64,000 nt of DNA, from NCBI RefSeq assembly GCF_000428985.1, contig NZ_AUAZ01000019.1:31616-95615 (forward strand), read 5' to 3'. The DNA is from Marinobacterium litorale DSM 23545 (GTDB lineage Bacteria > Pseudomonadota > Gammaproteobacteria > Pseudomonadales > Balneatricaceae). Shown in pieces: positions 36,228 to 46,400 of the stretch. Position 1 is the stretch's first letter. Every line of letters begins with the position of its first letter. A program made the position numbers and the translations under genes. The notes beneath the pieces were generated by a model. That model did not search any database and was not told the origin of the DNA. It saw only the letters and a program-made list of their open reading frames with translations.

Positions 36228-36861
36228 CTGGAAATACAGCGCCTGTGCGCAGTCGATAATCAGTTGCCATGACTGCAATGGACTCTGGCCCCTGGCGATG
36301 GACGGGGAGCACTGCCCACGCTGCGGGGCGAAGCTTCACCAGCGTAAGCCCCAGTCTCTGGTCCGGACCTGGGCACTGCTATTAACCGCAACCTTCCTGT
36401 TGCTGCCCGCCAACCTGTTGCCGATCATGCGGGTTACGATGCTGGGACGGGGTGAGCCCTCCACGATTCTCGCCGGCGTTATTGAACTGGCCAACCATGG
36501 GCTCTGGGTGATCGCCTTTGTCGTTCTCGCTGCCAGCATCCTGATTCCCGTGGGCAAAATACTGGCGCTGGCAACACTCTTACTGGCGATTCAGCGCGGC
36601 TGGACAACCAACATGGAGCAGAAGATGGTGATGTTCCGTATCGTCCACTGGATTGGGCGCTGGTCGATGCTGGATATTTTTGTGGTTGGTATACTGGTCG
36701 CGTTAGTTCAGTTTGGTAATCTGGCCTATATCGATGGTCAGGCAGGGGCAATCGCCTTTGGAGGCGTCGTCATTTTCACCATGCTTGCGGCGAATGCGCT
36801 GGATACCCGTCTGATCTGGGATCGACACCTGCAGGAGGCACCCCGTGGACCCAACCCTTGA
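36220..36861 (+). CDS. letA: LetA (YebS/PqiA family) C-terminal half, split gene
   Basis: A 213-residue protein of the same design: zinc ribbon C16, C19, C32 and C35 (CHDCN, CPRCG) and four helices with FLLLPANLLPIMRVTMLG. It is the second module of LetA, in its own gene, starting 8 bp inside the first. The 17-bp overlap with letB shows the three genes are translated together. Both modules are complete, so the split need not inactivate the transporter. Confidence 0.88.
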   Translation: MYNWKYSACAQSIISCHDCNGLWPLAMDGEHCPRCGAKLHQRKPQSLVRTWALLLTATFLLLPANLLPIMRVTMLGRGEPSTILAGVIELANHGLWVIAFVVLAASILIPVGKILALATLLLAIQRGWTTNMEQKMVMFRIVHWIGRWSMLDIFVVGILVALVQFGNLAYIDGQAGAIAFGGVVIFTMLAANALDTRLIWDRHLQEAPRGPNP

Positions 36862-39508
36862 ACAAAACGGCGATGAGATACGTCCGGTTGTGCGCCGTCA
36901 TCGGGGACCGTCCGCCGTCTGGATTCTACCGCTCCTGGCAGCATTGATTGCGGGCTGGCTGGTTTACAAAAGCTACAGTGAGGCGGGGGTCGTAATCGAA
37001 GTTCAGTTTGCGTCCGCCGAGGGGCTGGAAGAGAACAAAACCCGCGTTATCTATCGTGGACTTCCCTCCGGCACGGTCCGTAATCTGCGTCTGAACGACG
37101 ATCTGCAAAGTGTCACGGCTCAGATCGAGATCGCCGCCCATGCCGAGGCCCTGCTTAGAGAGGGCACCCGCTTCTGGCTGGTCAAACCGCAGATTTCGCT
37201 TTCGGGCGTCCGCGGTCTGGAAACGCTGGTCTCGGGCCACTATATCGCCATCAGACCCGGTGAGGGTGATCCTAGCCGCAGCTTTCAGGCATTACACGAG
37301 CCGCCCCCGGCCGTTCATGACGAGGAGGGCTTGTATATCACCTTGTTCGCCGACTCTGTACGTGCCGTGCATCGTGGCTCACCGGTCTACTATCGCGATA
37401 TCACTGTCGGTGAGGTACTGGATTACCGGCTCGCAGGCAATGGCGAACGGATCCTGGTGGATGTGTTTGTCGAGTCTCAATACGCCCACCTTGTGCGCAA
37501 ACACTCCCGGTTCTGGAATGCCTCCAGCATTGAAATCAGTGGCAAGCTACCGGAGATCGATATTCGGGTCGGCTCCTTAGCCACGATCATCGCCGGCGGC
37601 GTCCATTTCTACACGCCCCACCCAATGGAAGGCCCTGAAGCGGAGGACGGCGAGCAGTTCCGGCTGTTTGCCGACTACGAAGCCGCAGAGGATGGGATAC
37701 CGGTACAACTGAGCTTTCCCGGAACCACACAGCTGAGTGTGGGCACAGAAGTGCTCAGCCGGGGCGTACCGGTAGGCCGCGTGCGCGATATCAAACTGAC
37801 CGAGGATTTTGACACCCTCAACGTGGAGCTGGTGATCGATCCAAGAGCACGCGCCCTGCTCAGAGAGGGGACCCGTTTCTGGCTCTCGGCCCAGGAGTTC
37901 GGACCGGAGGCACTCAACGTTCAGAGCCTGCTTAGAGGTCGTCACATCGAAATGGCGCCCGGACCCGGGCAGGAACGTTTCAGCTTTGAAGCGTCCAGCA
38001 CGCCGCCGGCGCGCCCGCCGGTCTACGAGGGATTGCCCATCCGGCTGATTACGGAACGCCTGGGCTCGATCAGCCGAGGCTCGCCAATACTCTATCGCCA
38101 GATGCCAATTGGCACAGTCAGTGGCTTTGAACTGACCGATGATGGCCGCAAGATTCAGATTCATGCGGTCATCGAAGAGGCATACCGATCCCTGATCCAT
38201 AAAGACAGCCGCTTCTGGAACAGCAGTGGAATACGCTTTGCCGCCGATATCGACAGCGGCGTGTCGCTGGAAACCGGAAGCTTCGAGACCCTGCTTCGCG
38301 GTGGTATCAGCCTGTTAAACCCCGCCCGGACTCACGCCAAAGAGGCCAAAGAGAACCAACGCTTTGAGCTCTACCCGGACCGGGACAGCGCCAGCGATGG
38401 CGGCGCACTGCTGGAACCTGAAGAACAACGCACCGCGGTACTCCTGGAGGCAGACCAGCGTGATGCAATCGCCGTTGGCTCTCCTGTCCTGTTACGCGGC
38501 GTGCCAGTGGGCGAGGTCAGTCACTACGCGCTGAGTGAATCCGGCCAAGCGGTGCAGGTACGCCTGTCAGTGGATGCGCCCTACGGAGATCTGATCAATT
38601 CCAACACCCGGTTCTGGGTTGCCGGGGGCTTTAACGCGCGAGCTAACCTTCGTGATGGGGTCAATGTGCGCTCGCGTTCACTGTCGCAGCTGATGAAGGG
38701 GGGGATTGCATTCGCCACTGATCCGGACGGTGAGCCTGTGAGTTCCAAGCACCGTTTTACCCTTTACGATACCGAGCAGGCCAGCCGTGAGCAGGCGGTC
38801 CCCATAGTCATCCATTTCGCGCCCGGTGCCGAACTCCCTGAAGGGGCTCCAATCCGCTATCGCGGCCAACCGGTCGGTCGAATCGATCGCATCAACGTGG
38901 CAGGTGAAAGCGGAGCGCGTATCGCACGGGCCAGCCTGTTCAAAGAGGCTCGATTCCTGGCTAAGGAAGGCTCGCGATTCTGGATTTCAGAACCCTTGAT
39001 CCGGCTCAGCGGTATCGAAAACCCAGGCAATCTGCTGTTTGGCAATCATGTGGAGGCTCTGCCGGGACAGGGAGCACCCACCAACGTTTTTCTGGCCCTG
39101 CGCCAGCCTCCACCATACCAGCCAGGCCCCGGCATAACGGTTGTTCTTGAGAGCGACCGCCTGGGCTCCATCGCGCCCGGCAGTCCGGTCCTGTTCCGTG
39201 AAGTCCCGGTTGGTAAGGTGACCGGCTATGAACTTAATTTGCGCGGAGATGGCGTCAGGGTCTACGCCAATATCGACCCGGCGCATACGACTCTGGTCAG
39301 AGCCTCAAGCCGCTTTGCCAAACACAGCGGGGTGCGTGCCGACGCAGGATTGTTCAGCGGTGTAAGCGTGGATGTGGCCAGCCTGGAAACGCTGGTGGGT
39401 GGCGGCATCAGCTTTACCACCGAAGACCTGGATGCCCCCGCCGCGGATAACCTGAGCGTATTCAGACTGCACGATAAACCTCTGCCAACTCCAAAGGAAC
39501 AACCCTGA
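36845..39508 (+). CDS. letB: LetB (YebT) with seven MCE domains
   Basis: An 887-residue protein: a cytoplasmic start, one helix (about 24-43), then seven tandem MCE domains. I count seven from the repeated GxxVxYRGxxxGxV motifs and RFW markers, e.g. NKTRVIYRGLPSGTV, GSPVYYRDITVGEV, GTEVLSRGVPVGRV, GSPILYRQMPIGTV, GSPVLLRGVPVGEV, GAPIRYRGQPVGRI and GSPVLFREVPVGKV. This matches LetB/YebT (7 MCE, 877 residues in E. coli), which forms a periplasmic lipid tunnel, not PqiB (three). It follows split letA and precedes a lipoprotein gene. Confidence 0.94.
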   Translation: MDPTLEQNGDEIRPVVRRHRGPSAVWILPLLAALIAGWLVYKSYSEAGVVIEVQFASAEGLEENKTRVIYRGLPSGTVRNLRLNDDLQSVTAQIEIAAHAEALLREGTRFWLVKPQISLSGVRGLETLVSGHYIAIRPGEGDPSRSFQALHEPPPAVHDEEGLYITLFADSVRAVHRGSPVYYRDITVGEVLDYRLAGNGERILVDVFVESQYAHLVRKHSRFWNASSIEISGKLPEIDIRVGSLATIIAGGVHFYTPHPMEGPEAEDGEQFRLFADYEAAEDGIPVQLSFPGTTQLSVGTEVLSRGVPVGRVRDIKLTEDFDTLNVELVIDPRARALLREGTRFWLSAQEFGPEALNVQSLLRGRHIEMAPGPGQERFSFEASSTPPARPPVYEGLPIRLITERLGSISRGSPILYRQMPIGTVSGFELTDDGRKIQIHAVIEEAYRSLIHKDSRFWNSSGIRFAADIDSGVSLETGSFETLLRGGISLLNPARTHAKEAKENQRFELYPDRDSASDGGALLEPEEQRTAVLLEADQRDAIAVGSPVLLRGVPVGEVSHYALSESGQAVQVRLSVDAPYGDLINSNTRFWVAGGFNARANLRDGVNVRSRSLSQLMKGGIAFATDPDGEPVSSKHRFTLYDTEQASREQAVPIVIHFAPGAELPEGAPIRYRGQPVGRIDRINVAGESGARIARASLFKEARFLAKEGSRFWISEPLIRLSGIENPGNLLFGNHVEALPGQGAPTNVFLALRQPPPYQPGPGITVVLESDRLGSIAPGSPVLFREVPVGKVTGYELNLRGDGVRVYANIDPAHTTLVRASSRFAKHSGVRADAGLFSGVSVDVASLETLVGGGISFTTEDLDAPAADNLSVFRLHDKPLPTPKEQP

Positions 39509-39509
39509 A

Positions 39510-40202
39510 ATGATGACTCGAGCCTTCGCCTTGATCATTCTGCTCCTGTTGCAGGGCTGTGCCGGGGGCGAAAACAACCGGCCGTTCCAGCTGAAAAGCC
39601 TCGCCAAATCCGACATCGACATGGTGGCCGATGCTCACGTCAATGCGGTTAATGCCCTGGTACGCGAGCTGACGATCAAACTCTACAAACGCAATCCCCG
39701 GGAGCTGAAAAAAGCACCGCCCGGAACCACCCTGGCAAAGCGCCTCAGCCAGCTTCTTGACGCGCCGCGCCGGATCAATCATGCCGAACTCGGCAACCGC
39801 TATGGTGTTGAAGCGATACCACTGGCTTTTGAGCCGGAGTTCAGAGGGGACCGTGTCTTTGCGTTGATGGTGGGTATCAGCGGTATGCTGCACGCGTCTT
39901 ACGGTTACCGGGACGAATTTTTCCTGCTCAATGAGATCGACCAGCAAAAACTCTATAACTGCGCGCGCAATCTGGAAGCCGTGGCCTGGCGCCTGAACCA
40001 CCGGCGCCAACCCAATGGTGAGCTGTTTCTGCTTAGCAACGGGATCAGCGAGAGCGGGGTACAAAACCTGAGCTTCGAGAGAATCTTCGGTAAGCTGATC
40101 GCGCATCAGGATATGATGGCACGCATTGTAGCCGACAAGACCAACCGGGCGATCAAGTCAGTGGTTGTCGGCTTCGCGTCATCATCCCTGTTGCCGATCT
40201 AA
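39510..40202 (+). CDS. Lipoprotein of the LetAB operon
   Basis: A 230-residue lipoprotein with lipobox LLLQGC (Cys17), one base after letB. The mature part is largely helical (ADAHVNAVNALVRELTIKLY; FALMVGISGMLHASYGYRDE). PqiC, the outer-membrane lipoprotein of the pqi operon, holds the same place, but I see no DUF330 motif here. It may be an unrelated outer-membrane partner of LetB. Its 3' end overlaps the convergent kinase gene by 21 bp. Confidence 0.75.
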   Translation: MMTRAFALIILLLLQGCAGGENNRPFQLKSLAKSDIDMVADAHVNAVNALVRELTIKLYKRNPRELKKAPPGTTLAKRLSQLLDAPRRINHAELGNRYGVEAIPLAFEPEFRGDRVFALMVGISGMLHASYGYRDEFFLLNEIDQQKLYNCARNLEAVAWRLNHRRQPNGELFLLSNGISESGVQNLSFERIFGKLIAHQDMMARIVADKTNRAIKSVVVGFASSSLLPI

Positions 40203-41204
40203 CACCATGGAACAACCGCTGGCGTTCACGTTGATCTGACGAATTTTGTGATTTTCGTTCAGGTACAGGCAGACATCGGCTCGCCCAGGCAGCTCCTCCA
40301 GCATCGCCCGGGTCAGTCGCTCATAATGTGCGATAAAGCGTTTTATCTCATCGGGATTCATGATTCTTAAATGCGCCGTGGGCTGCTGGGTGTCATAAAT
40401 ATATTTCACCCGCTCTACCAGCTTCTGCTCCTGAAGCGCACGCCATTCATACACTGCCTGCATGCTGGGCACCTTGAGCATCAGCAGTAGATCAAGCCGT
40501 GAGAACAGGGACTGATAGGGGCCATTGAGTTGCTGATTCACATAGCGGCGCCAGACACCGCTCGGATCTTCCTCGGCCTCCAGACTATTCACCGGTGTAC
40601 TTAACGCTTCACTGGACTGCGGCAGCGCACCCACGCACCAACCCTCAAACACGATGACATCCACAGGCCCCACCCACTCCTGCCAAACGGTAGGCGGGCA
40701 ACGATCATCAATCGATTTATCAAATACCGGGATTTTAGTCAGGGTGTCACTGCCCGCATTGATCAGCGAATCGAGCAACTCAATCCCAAGCTCCACATCA
40801 TGCGTACCCGGAACCCCCCGGGTCTCCATTAAGGGGTGAACCTCCTGCGCCAGCCGTTCGCGCTCGGCGCGGGTTTTGTACAGGTCGTCGATGGAGAAGC
40901 CGATCACCCTCAGCCCGAACCCCTCCTCCAGAATCACTTCCAACAGGTTGAACAGCGTCGACTTCCCGGCCCCCTGCGCGCCGTTGATACCAATGACCAG
41001 CGGTTTGTTCAAACCGCGCTGACGTGCGACCAGCCAGGCAGCCAGAGGGACATAGATCTCTTCAAACAGATCCTGCAGGCCAATATCAACCTGCAACGAT
41101 TTAACCGTAGGTGCGAACGCCCGTTCAACGGCTTGCACGGCATGCTGCCGCTCCACTTCACTCAAACACAGATGTTCCCGGGGCCAACGTGTCAGCAGGC
41201 TCAT
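40182..41204 (-). CDS. P-loop kinase, D-glycerate 3-kinase-like
   Basis: A 340-residue ATP-dependent kinase with Walker A GINGAQGAGKST (near 74-85), FSIDDLYKT, HPLMETRGVPGTHDVEL, PVFDKSIDDR and VIVFEGWCVGALPQ. These match the plant GLYK/YggC-related group, kin to uridine and pantothenate kinases. D-glycerate is the best-supported substrate in this family, but I cannot confirm it. It precedes the alpha/beta hydrolase gene's end by 18 bp on the same strand. Confidence 0.85.
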   Translation of the reverse strand: MSLLTRWPREHLCLSEVERQHAVQAVERAFAPTVKSLQVDIGLQDLFEEIYVPLAAWLVARQRGLNKPLVIGINGAQGAGKSTLFNLLEVILEEGFGLRVIGFSIDDLYKTRAERERLAQEVHPLMETRGVPGTHDVELGIELLDSLINAGSDTLTKIPVFDKSIDDRCPPTVWQEWVGPVDVIVFEGWCVGALPQSSEALSTPVNSLEAEEDPSGVWRRYVNQQLNGPYQSLFSRLDLLLMLKVPSMQAVYEWRALQEQKLVERVKYIYDTQQPTAHLRIMNPDEIKRFIAHYERLTRAMLEELPGRADVCLYLNENHKIRQINVNASGCSMVLDRQQG

Positions 41205-41222
41205 AGTTTCTCTATCATCTCC

Positions 41223-42074
41223 TCAACAGCCCTGTGTGGACCTGAGCCACTCCACTACCAAAGCGATATGATCCGCTTCCATCAACGAGGGGGCGTGCGC
41301 CAACCCCGGCAGGGTTTTCAGGGTAAGTTCGCTGTTTTCTCTATTCATCCGCTGCGCCACTTCCGAGGTGAGCACATCGGAAGCGCCACCCTGAATCAGA
41401 AGCTGCGGACAACTGACGGCGCTCCAGAGGCCCCAAAGATCCAGATCCTGCTTGCCCACCAGTGCCGCATTATCTGCAATGGCCGGGTCATAATGCAGCC
41501 CCAGCCGTCCATCCTCGCACTCCCGTTGGCCATGCGCCACCAAATGCTGCCACTGTTTGTCGTTCAAGTCGCCAAAGGCGGGATAAAGCCCGCGCAGGTA
41601 CGTTTCCACTTCAGCCGCGTTGGCAAATCGAGGATCGCCCAGGTAAGCTGCAATTCGAGCCAGGGCCGCCTGCGGAACGTAAGGGCCGATGTCGTTCAAC
41701 ACAAGGCGACGGATCGGATTACCGGGCCGCGCCGCCAACGCCATGCCGATCAGCCCGCCGAGGGATGTGCCCACCCAATCCACTTTTTCGACACCCAGGC
41801 GGGCAATCAACGCCACCATATCCTGCACATAGAGAGGTAATGCATAGTCGGAGGAGGCAACGAGCCAGTCGCTCTCCCCACGGCCCGGCAGGTCGGGACA
41901 GATCACCCGATAGTTGCGACTCAGCGCTATGGCCAGATCATCAAAGTCCCGGCTGTTGCGCGCCAGGCCATGTACGCAGATCAGCACCCGCTCATTGTCG
42001 GCGCTACCCCACTCCTGATAACGCAGCCGGTGGAACCCCTGTGTATCCAGTGCCAAAATTTCGCCCCGACGCAT
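41223..42074 (-). CDS. Alpha/beta hydrolase
   Basis: A 283-residue alpha/beta hydrolase: oxyanion VHGLARNSRDF, nucleophile elbow GTSLGGLIG, acid in GGASDVLT and His in GLAHAPSL. It is an esterase-like enzyme with no assigned substrate. The ATG at 42074 has GGAGGTGAA directly upstream; the open frame to 42191 lacks one. It and the kinase gene probably share a transcript. Confidence 0.87.
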   Translation of the reverse strand: MRRGEILALDTQGFHRLRYQEWGSADNERVLICVHGLARNSRDFDDLAIALSRNYRVICPDLPGRGESDWLVASSDYALPLYVQDMVALIARLGVEKVDWVGTSLGGLIGMALAARPGNPIRRLVLNDIGPYVPQAALARIAAYLGDPRFANAAEVETYLRGLYPAFGDLNDKQWQHLVAHGQRECEDGRLGLHYDPAIADNAALVGKQDLDLWGLWSAVSCPQLLIQGGASDVLTSEVAQRMNRENSELTLKTLPGLAHAPSLMEADHIALVVEWLRSTQGC

Positions 42075-42237
42075 TTTCACCTCCAGATCCTGGCTTCTGA
42101 ATGTAAAGCTTTGCAAAACTTTCAGTTTTTTGCCTGTCGAATCGTTACAATCGCGAAGTCTAATATAGGTTTGGCATCGGACCTGATCCAACTCACGGCC
42201 AATCCAGTATCAAACGTTATTTCACAGGGAATCGCGA

Positions 42238-43494
42238 ATGTCCGTTACTCGCCGGTTGCGCGCACACCTAAAATGGCTGTTACCACTGGCCTTCATTTTA
42301 CTGGCTATCCTCCTGTTCAGAGGCATGCAATCCAGCCGACCTCAGCCACCGGCACAACCGGTAAGCGAACGCTCCTGGAGCGTGCGCGCCATCGAAGCGC
42401 AACCCGAGCGTTTGAGCGCTGAAATCGAGCTGTATGGCAGCGTCGAAACGCCACAGATGGCGTCGCTCAGCGCCGCCCTTGAGGCAGACCTGGTCTCATT
42501 GGAAGCGCTGGAGGGCGAGTACGTCTCGGCCGGCCAGCAACTGGCCCAGTTGGACGACCGGGAAGTGGTAATCGATATTCGTAAGCAGCACGCCCAGATC
42601 AATACCATTGAGGCTCAAATTCAGGCGGAACAGGTCCGATATCGCTCGGACCGAGCCGATCTGAGCGTGCAACAGGAGCTGGTTCAACTCAAGCAACAAG
42701 ACCTGAAGCGATACCAGAATCTGGCCCAGCGCAATATGGTCAGTCAGCAACAGATCGATACGGCCCGCACCGCGCTTCAGCAGCAACGCCTGAACCTGAG
42801 CGCTCTGCAAAGTGCGATCGATGATCATCCAAACCGTCTTGCCCAGCTTCAGGCGCAGCGCGATCAGGCTCAGGCAACGCTCGATGAACTTGAACTGGAT
42901 CTGGAGCGCACGCAAGTGCGCGCCCCTTACGACGCGCGTATCGCTGCGACACAGGTCGCCGTCGGCGACCGGGTACGTTCCGGCGACACCCTGATCGAGC
43001 TCTATTCGCTGGACCGGCTGGAAGTTCGTGCTCAGATCCCGGAACGCCTGCTGGCCCAGCTTCGCCCCAGTCTCGCGCAGGGTTCGGCAGTGCAGGCGAC
43101 GGCGACCATTGATGGTACCCTGCGCACACTCACTCTCTCTCGGCTGGGCGCTACAGTCAGCACCGGCCGGGCCGGTGTGGATGGTTTTTTCGGCTTTACC
43201 GACGATCTCCCCCCGCCGGAGCCGGGTCGCTCAATGGCGCTGCAACTTGGGCTTCCACCAGTGGATGGAGTCTTCGCGCTACCGCCCACGGCCCTTTACG
43301 GCACTGATCGAATCTACCGCATCGTCGACTCCCGCCTGGAACCGGTTGTTGTAACGACTGTAGGCCAACGCCGCAGTGAAACGGGCCAACAGCAGGTTTT
43401 GGTCCGCAGTCGCGATCTGGCGGCCGGTGACCGCGTTATAACTACCCAGCTGCCCAATGCGATTGGCGGCTTGCTGGTCGAAGTGGCGGAGTAA
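42238..43494 (+). CDS. RND efflux periplasmic adaptor (membrane fusion protein)
   Basis: A 418-residue HlyD/AcrA-type adaptor. Residues 11-27 form an N-terminal anchor, with no lipobox. A lipoyl half-domain (EGEYVSAGQQLAQLDDREV), a coiled-coil hairpin (about 110-200, Gln-rich), the second lipoyl half (VRAPYDARIAATQVAVGDRV) and beta-barrel follow. It bridges the RND pump to an outer-membrane channel. The pump gene starts 2 bp later. No TolC-type gene is in the window. Confidence 0.94.
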   Translation: MSVTRRLRAHLKWLLPLAFILLAILLFRGMQSSRPQPPAQPVSERSWSVRAIEAQPERLSAEIELYGSVETPQMASLSAALEADLVSLEALEGEYVSAGQQLAQLDDREVVIDIRKQHAQINTIEAQIQAEQVRYRSDRADLSVQQELVQLKQQDLKRYQNLAQRNMVSQQQIDTARTALQQQRLNLSALQSAIDDHPNRLAQLQAQRDQAQATLDELELDLERTQVRAPYDARIAATQVAVGDRVRSGDTLIELYSLDRLEVRAQIPERLLAQLRPSLAQGSAVQATATIDGTLRTLTLSRLGATVSTGRAGVDGFFGFTDDLPPPEPGRSMALQLGLPPVDGVFALPPTALYGTDRIYRIVDSRLEPVVVTTVGQRRSETGQQQVLVRSRDLAAGDRVITTQLPNAIGGLLVEVAE

Positions 43495-43496
43495 CG

Positions 43497-46400
43497 ATGC
43501 AGACACCTAACAACGGTGGCCTCTCCGGCCTGATCACACTGTTCACCACGCACCGCGTCGCCGCCAACCTGTTGATGGTGCTGATGCTGCTTGGCGGCGC
43601 GTACAGTCTGAAAAAGCTCAATGTTCAGTTCTTTCCCACCTTTGAGCTGGACGTACTGACCATCCAGGTGAGCTGGCGCGGATCCACCGCGGAAGATGTG
43701 GAGCGCTCCATACTCCTGCCGCTGGAGGAAGAGATACGCTCGCTGGACGGGATTGATCAACTGATTTCAACCGCACGGGATGGGTCTGCCTCCATCCGTA
43801 TCGAGCTGACCGACGGGACCGATGTCGACTACGCACTGTCTGAGGCCAAACAGAAGGTTGATGCGGTACGCGGAGAGCTGCCCGATGATGTGGAGGAACC
43901 GCTGGTACAACGGGTTACACGCTACGAGGGCATCGCCGATCTCATCGTGACCAGCGACCGTGCCAACCTGGATGAGTTGCGCGTCATGGCGCGGCGCTTC
44001 GAACAGGACCTGCTCAGCCGCGGTATCCGCAAGATCGACTTTGCCGGGTTACCGGAGCAGGAACTGGCCATCCAGCTGTCGCCCGAAGAACTGGCACGGC
44101 TGGGCATGACATTCTCCGAGGTGGTGGATCGCATCCGCCAACGCAGCCTGGACCTGCCCGCTGGCACCGCTGCTAAAAATGATGGTTCCCGCCAACTGCG
44201 CAGCCTTGGGCAGGAACGCGATGTCAGCGGATTTGAGCAGCTCCCCCTCTCCGCATCCGGCAATGGACAGCTCTTACGGCTGGGGGATATCGCCCTGGTC
44301 GAGAGGCGAATCGCCGATGATCAGGTTCTACTGAGCTATCAGGGCCAGCCCGCCATTATGCTGGAGCTCAAACGCACCGAGAACGACGACAGCCTGGTCG
44401 GTGCAGAGCTGTTCAATCAATGGCTGCAGGAGACCCGCCCGACGCTACCGGCAGGTGTTCAGTTGATCCCGTATCAGGAACGCTGGCAACTGATACAGGA
44501 TCGTATCGAACTGCTGCTCAAGAACGGCCTCAGCGGTTTGGTTCTGGTTATCGCCATCCTGTTTCTGTTCCTTAACGGACGCGTTGCACTCTGGGTGACC
44601 GTGGGGATTCCTGTCTCGTTTATGGCCACCCTGGCGATCCTCTACGCCATCGGCGGCACGATCAACATGATCTCCCTGTTTGGTCTGATCATGGCGCTGG
44701 GGATTATCGTCGACGATGCCATCGTCGTTGGCGAGGACACATTGACCCATGCCCAGATGGGCGAGCCGTCGAAGCGAGCCGCCATTGGCGGTGCCCAGCG
44801 CATGAAAGCGCCGGTTATTGCCTCCTCCATGACGACAATCGCAGCCTTCCTGCCACTGCTGCTGGTCGGTGGCATCATCGGCAACATTATGGGCGACATT
44901 CCCACCGTCGTTATCTGCGTCATTCTCGCTTCCCTGGTGGAATGCTTTCTGGTGTTGCCCGGTCATCTGTTTCATTCCCTTCGGCGCGCCGATGCGGTCC
45001 ATCCGAGCGCCCTGCGCCAGCGACTGGACGACGGCTTTAACTATTTCCGCGACCGGATCTTCCGCCCATTTATCGAAACCGCCATCCAATTTCGCTGGAG
45101 TGCGCTGTCGCTGGCTCTGGCCCTGCTGATAATCAGTGTCGGCCTGGTGGCCGGCGGACGGATTAAATTCACATTTTTCCCCGCCGTGGAACAGGACACC
45201 ATGAACGCCAGCGTTCAGTTCACCGCGGGTACCGACGCCGACCGTGTTCGGGCATTTATCGATCACCTGAGCGCAACCCTGTATGAGACTGATGAGGCCC
45301 TCGGAGGTGGACAGGTCAAAATGAGTCTGGCTCGATTGCGCACAGCGTTTTTCAGCCGCACCAGCTCCGGTAACGCCAATGGGGATGAGTACGGCGTTCT
45401 GTCGGTGGAGCTTCAACCATCGGACCAGCGCGGCATGACCACCTCCGCGTTTATTCGTGCCTGGCGCGAGCGCATAAACGTACCTGCCGGGGTCGAACGC
45501 TTCTCCATCGACGTCAATCAAAGCGGCCCGCCCGGTAAACCCATTGAGGTAAAACTCAGTGGCGAGGATCTGACCCAGCTGAAACAGGCATCACTGCAAT
45601 TACAGCGGGAGCTCAAGAGCTACAGTGGCCTCTCCAATGTAGACGATGACCTGCCTTATGGAACCTCGCAGTTAATCTATAGCCTGACCCCCTCAGGCGA
45701 AGCGACCGGCTTGAGCCTGCAGGCAGTTGGCCGTCAGCTGCGCGCCGCGTTTGATGGCTCGGAGGTACAGTCGTTCTACGAAGGCCAGGATCAGATCAAG
45801 GTGCGGGTGATGCTGCCGGCGCAGGCACGTAATCACCTGAGCACACTGGATCAACTGCCTATTGTACTCCCCGATGGCAGCGTGACGCCGATTACCAATG
45901 TGGTCTCGTTCGAAGCCCGGCGCGGCTTCGACTCCCTGCAGCGGATTGATGGCGAGCTATCGATCAACGTCTCGGCGGACCTGAACGAAAATGTCACCAA
46001 CGCCAACGAAGTAATTGAATCGCTCAGAGCCGATGTCATCCCGGAGCTTTCAGCGCAGTACGGCGTAACCGGCAGTTTCGAGGGCAAGAACCGGGATCAA
46101 CGGGAGACCCTGGCCGATATGAAGTTAGGGCTTGTTATCGCCCTGGCGCTGATCTACATCATTCTCGCCTGGGTATTCGCCTCCTACAGCTGGCCTTTGA
46201 CCGTGATGCTGGCGATCCCCTTGGGTGTCACCGGGGCGCTGCTGGGGCACTTCATCACCGGTCAGACACTCACAGTACTCTCGCTGTTTGGTGTATTCGG
46301 GCTGTCAGGCATCGTGATCAACGACTCGATTGTCCTGGTGACCTTCTACAAACAGCTCCGTGAACAGGGCATGTCGGTGCACGACGCCGTTGTAGAAGCG

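Noticed and set aside
44445..45521. A 358-residue minus-strand frame
   Set aside because: It is antisense to the RND permease and Gln/His-rich as such shadows are.
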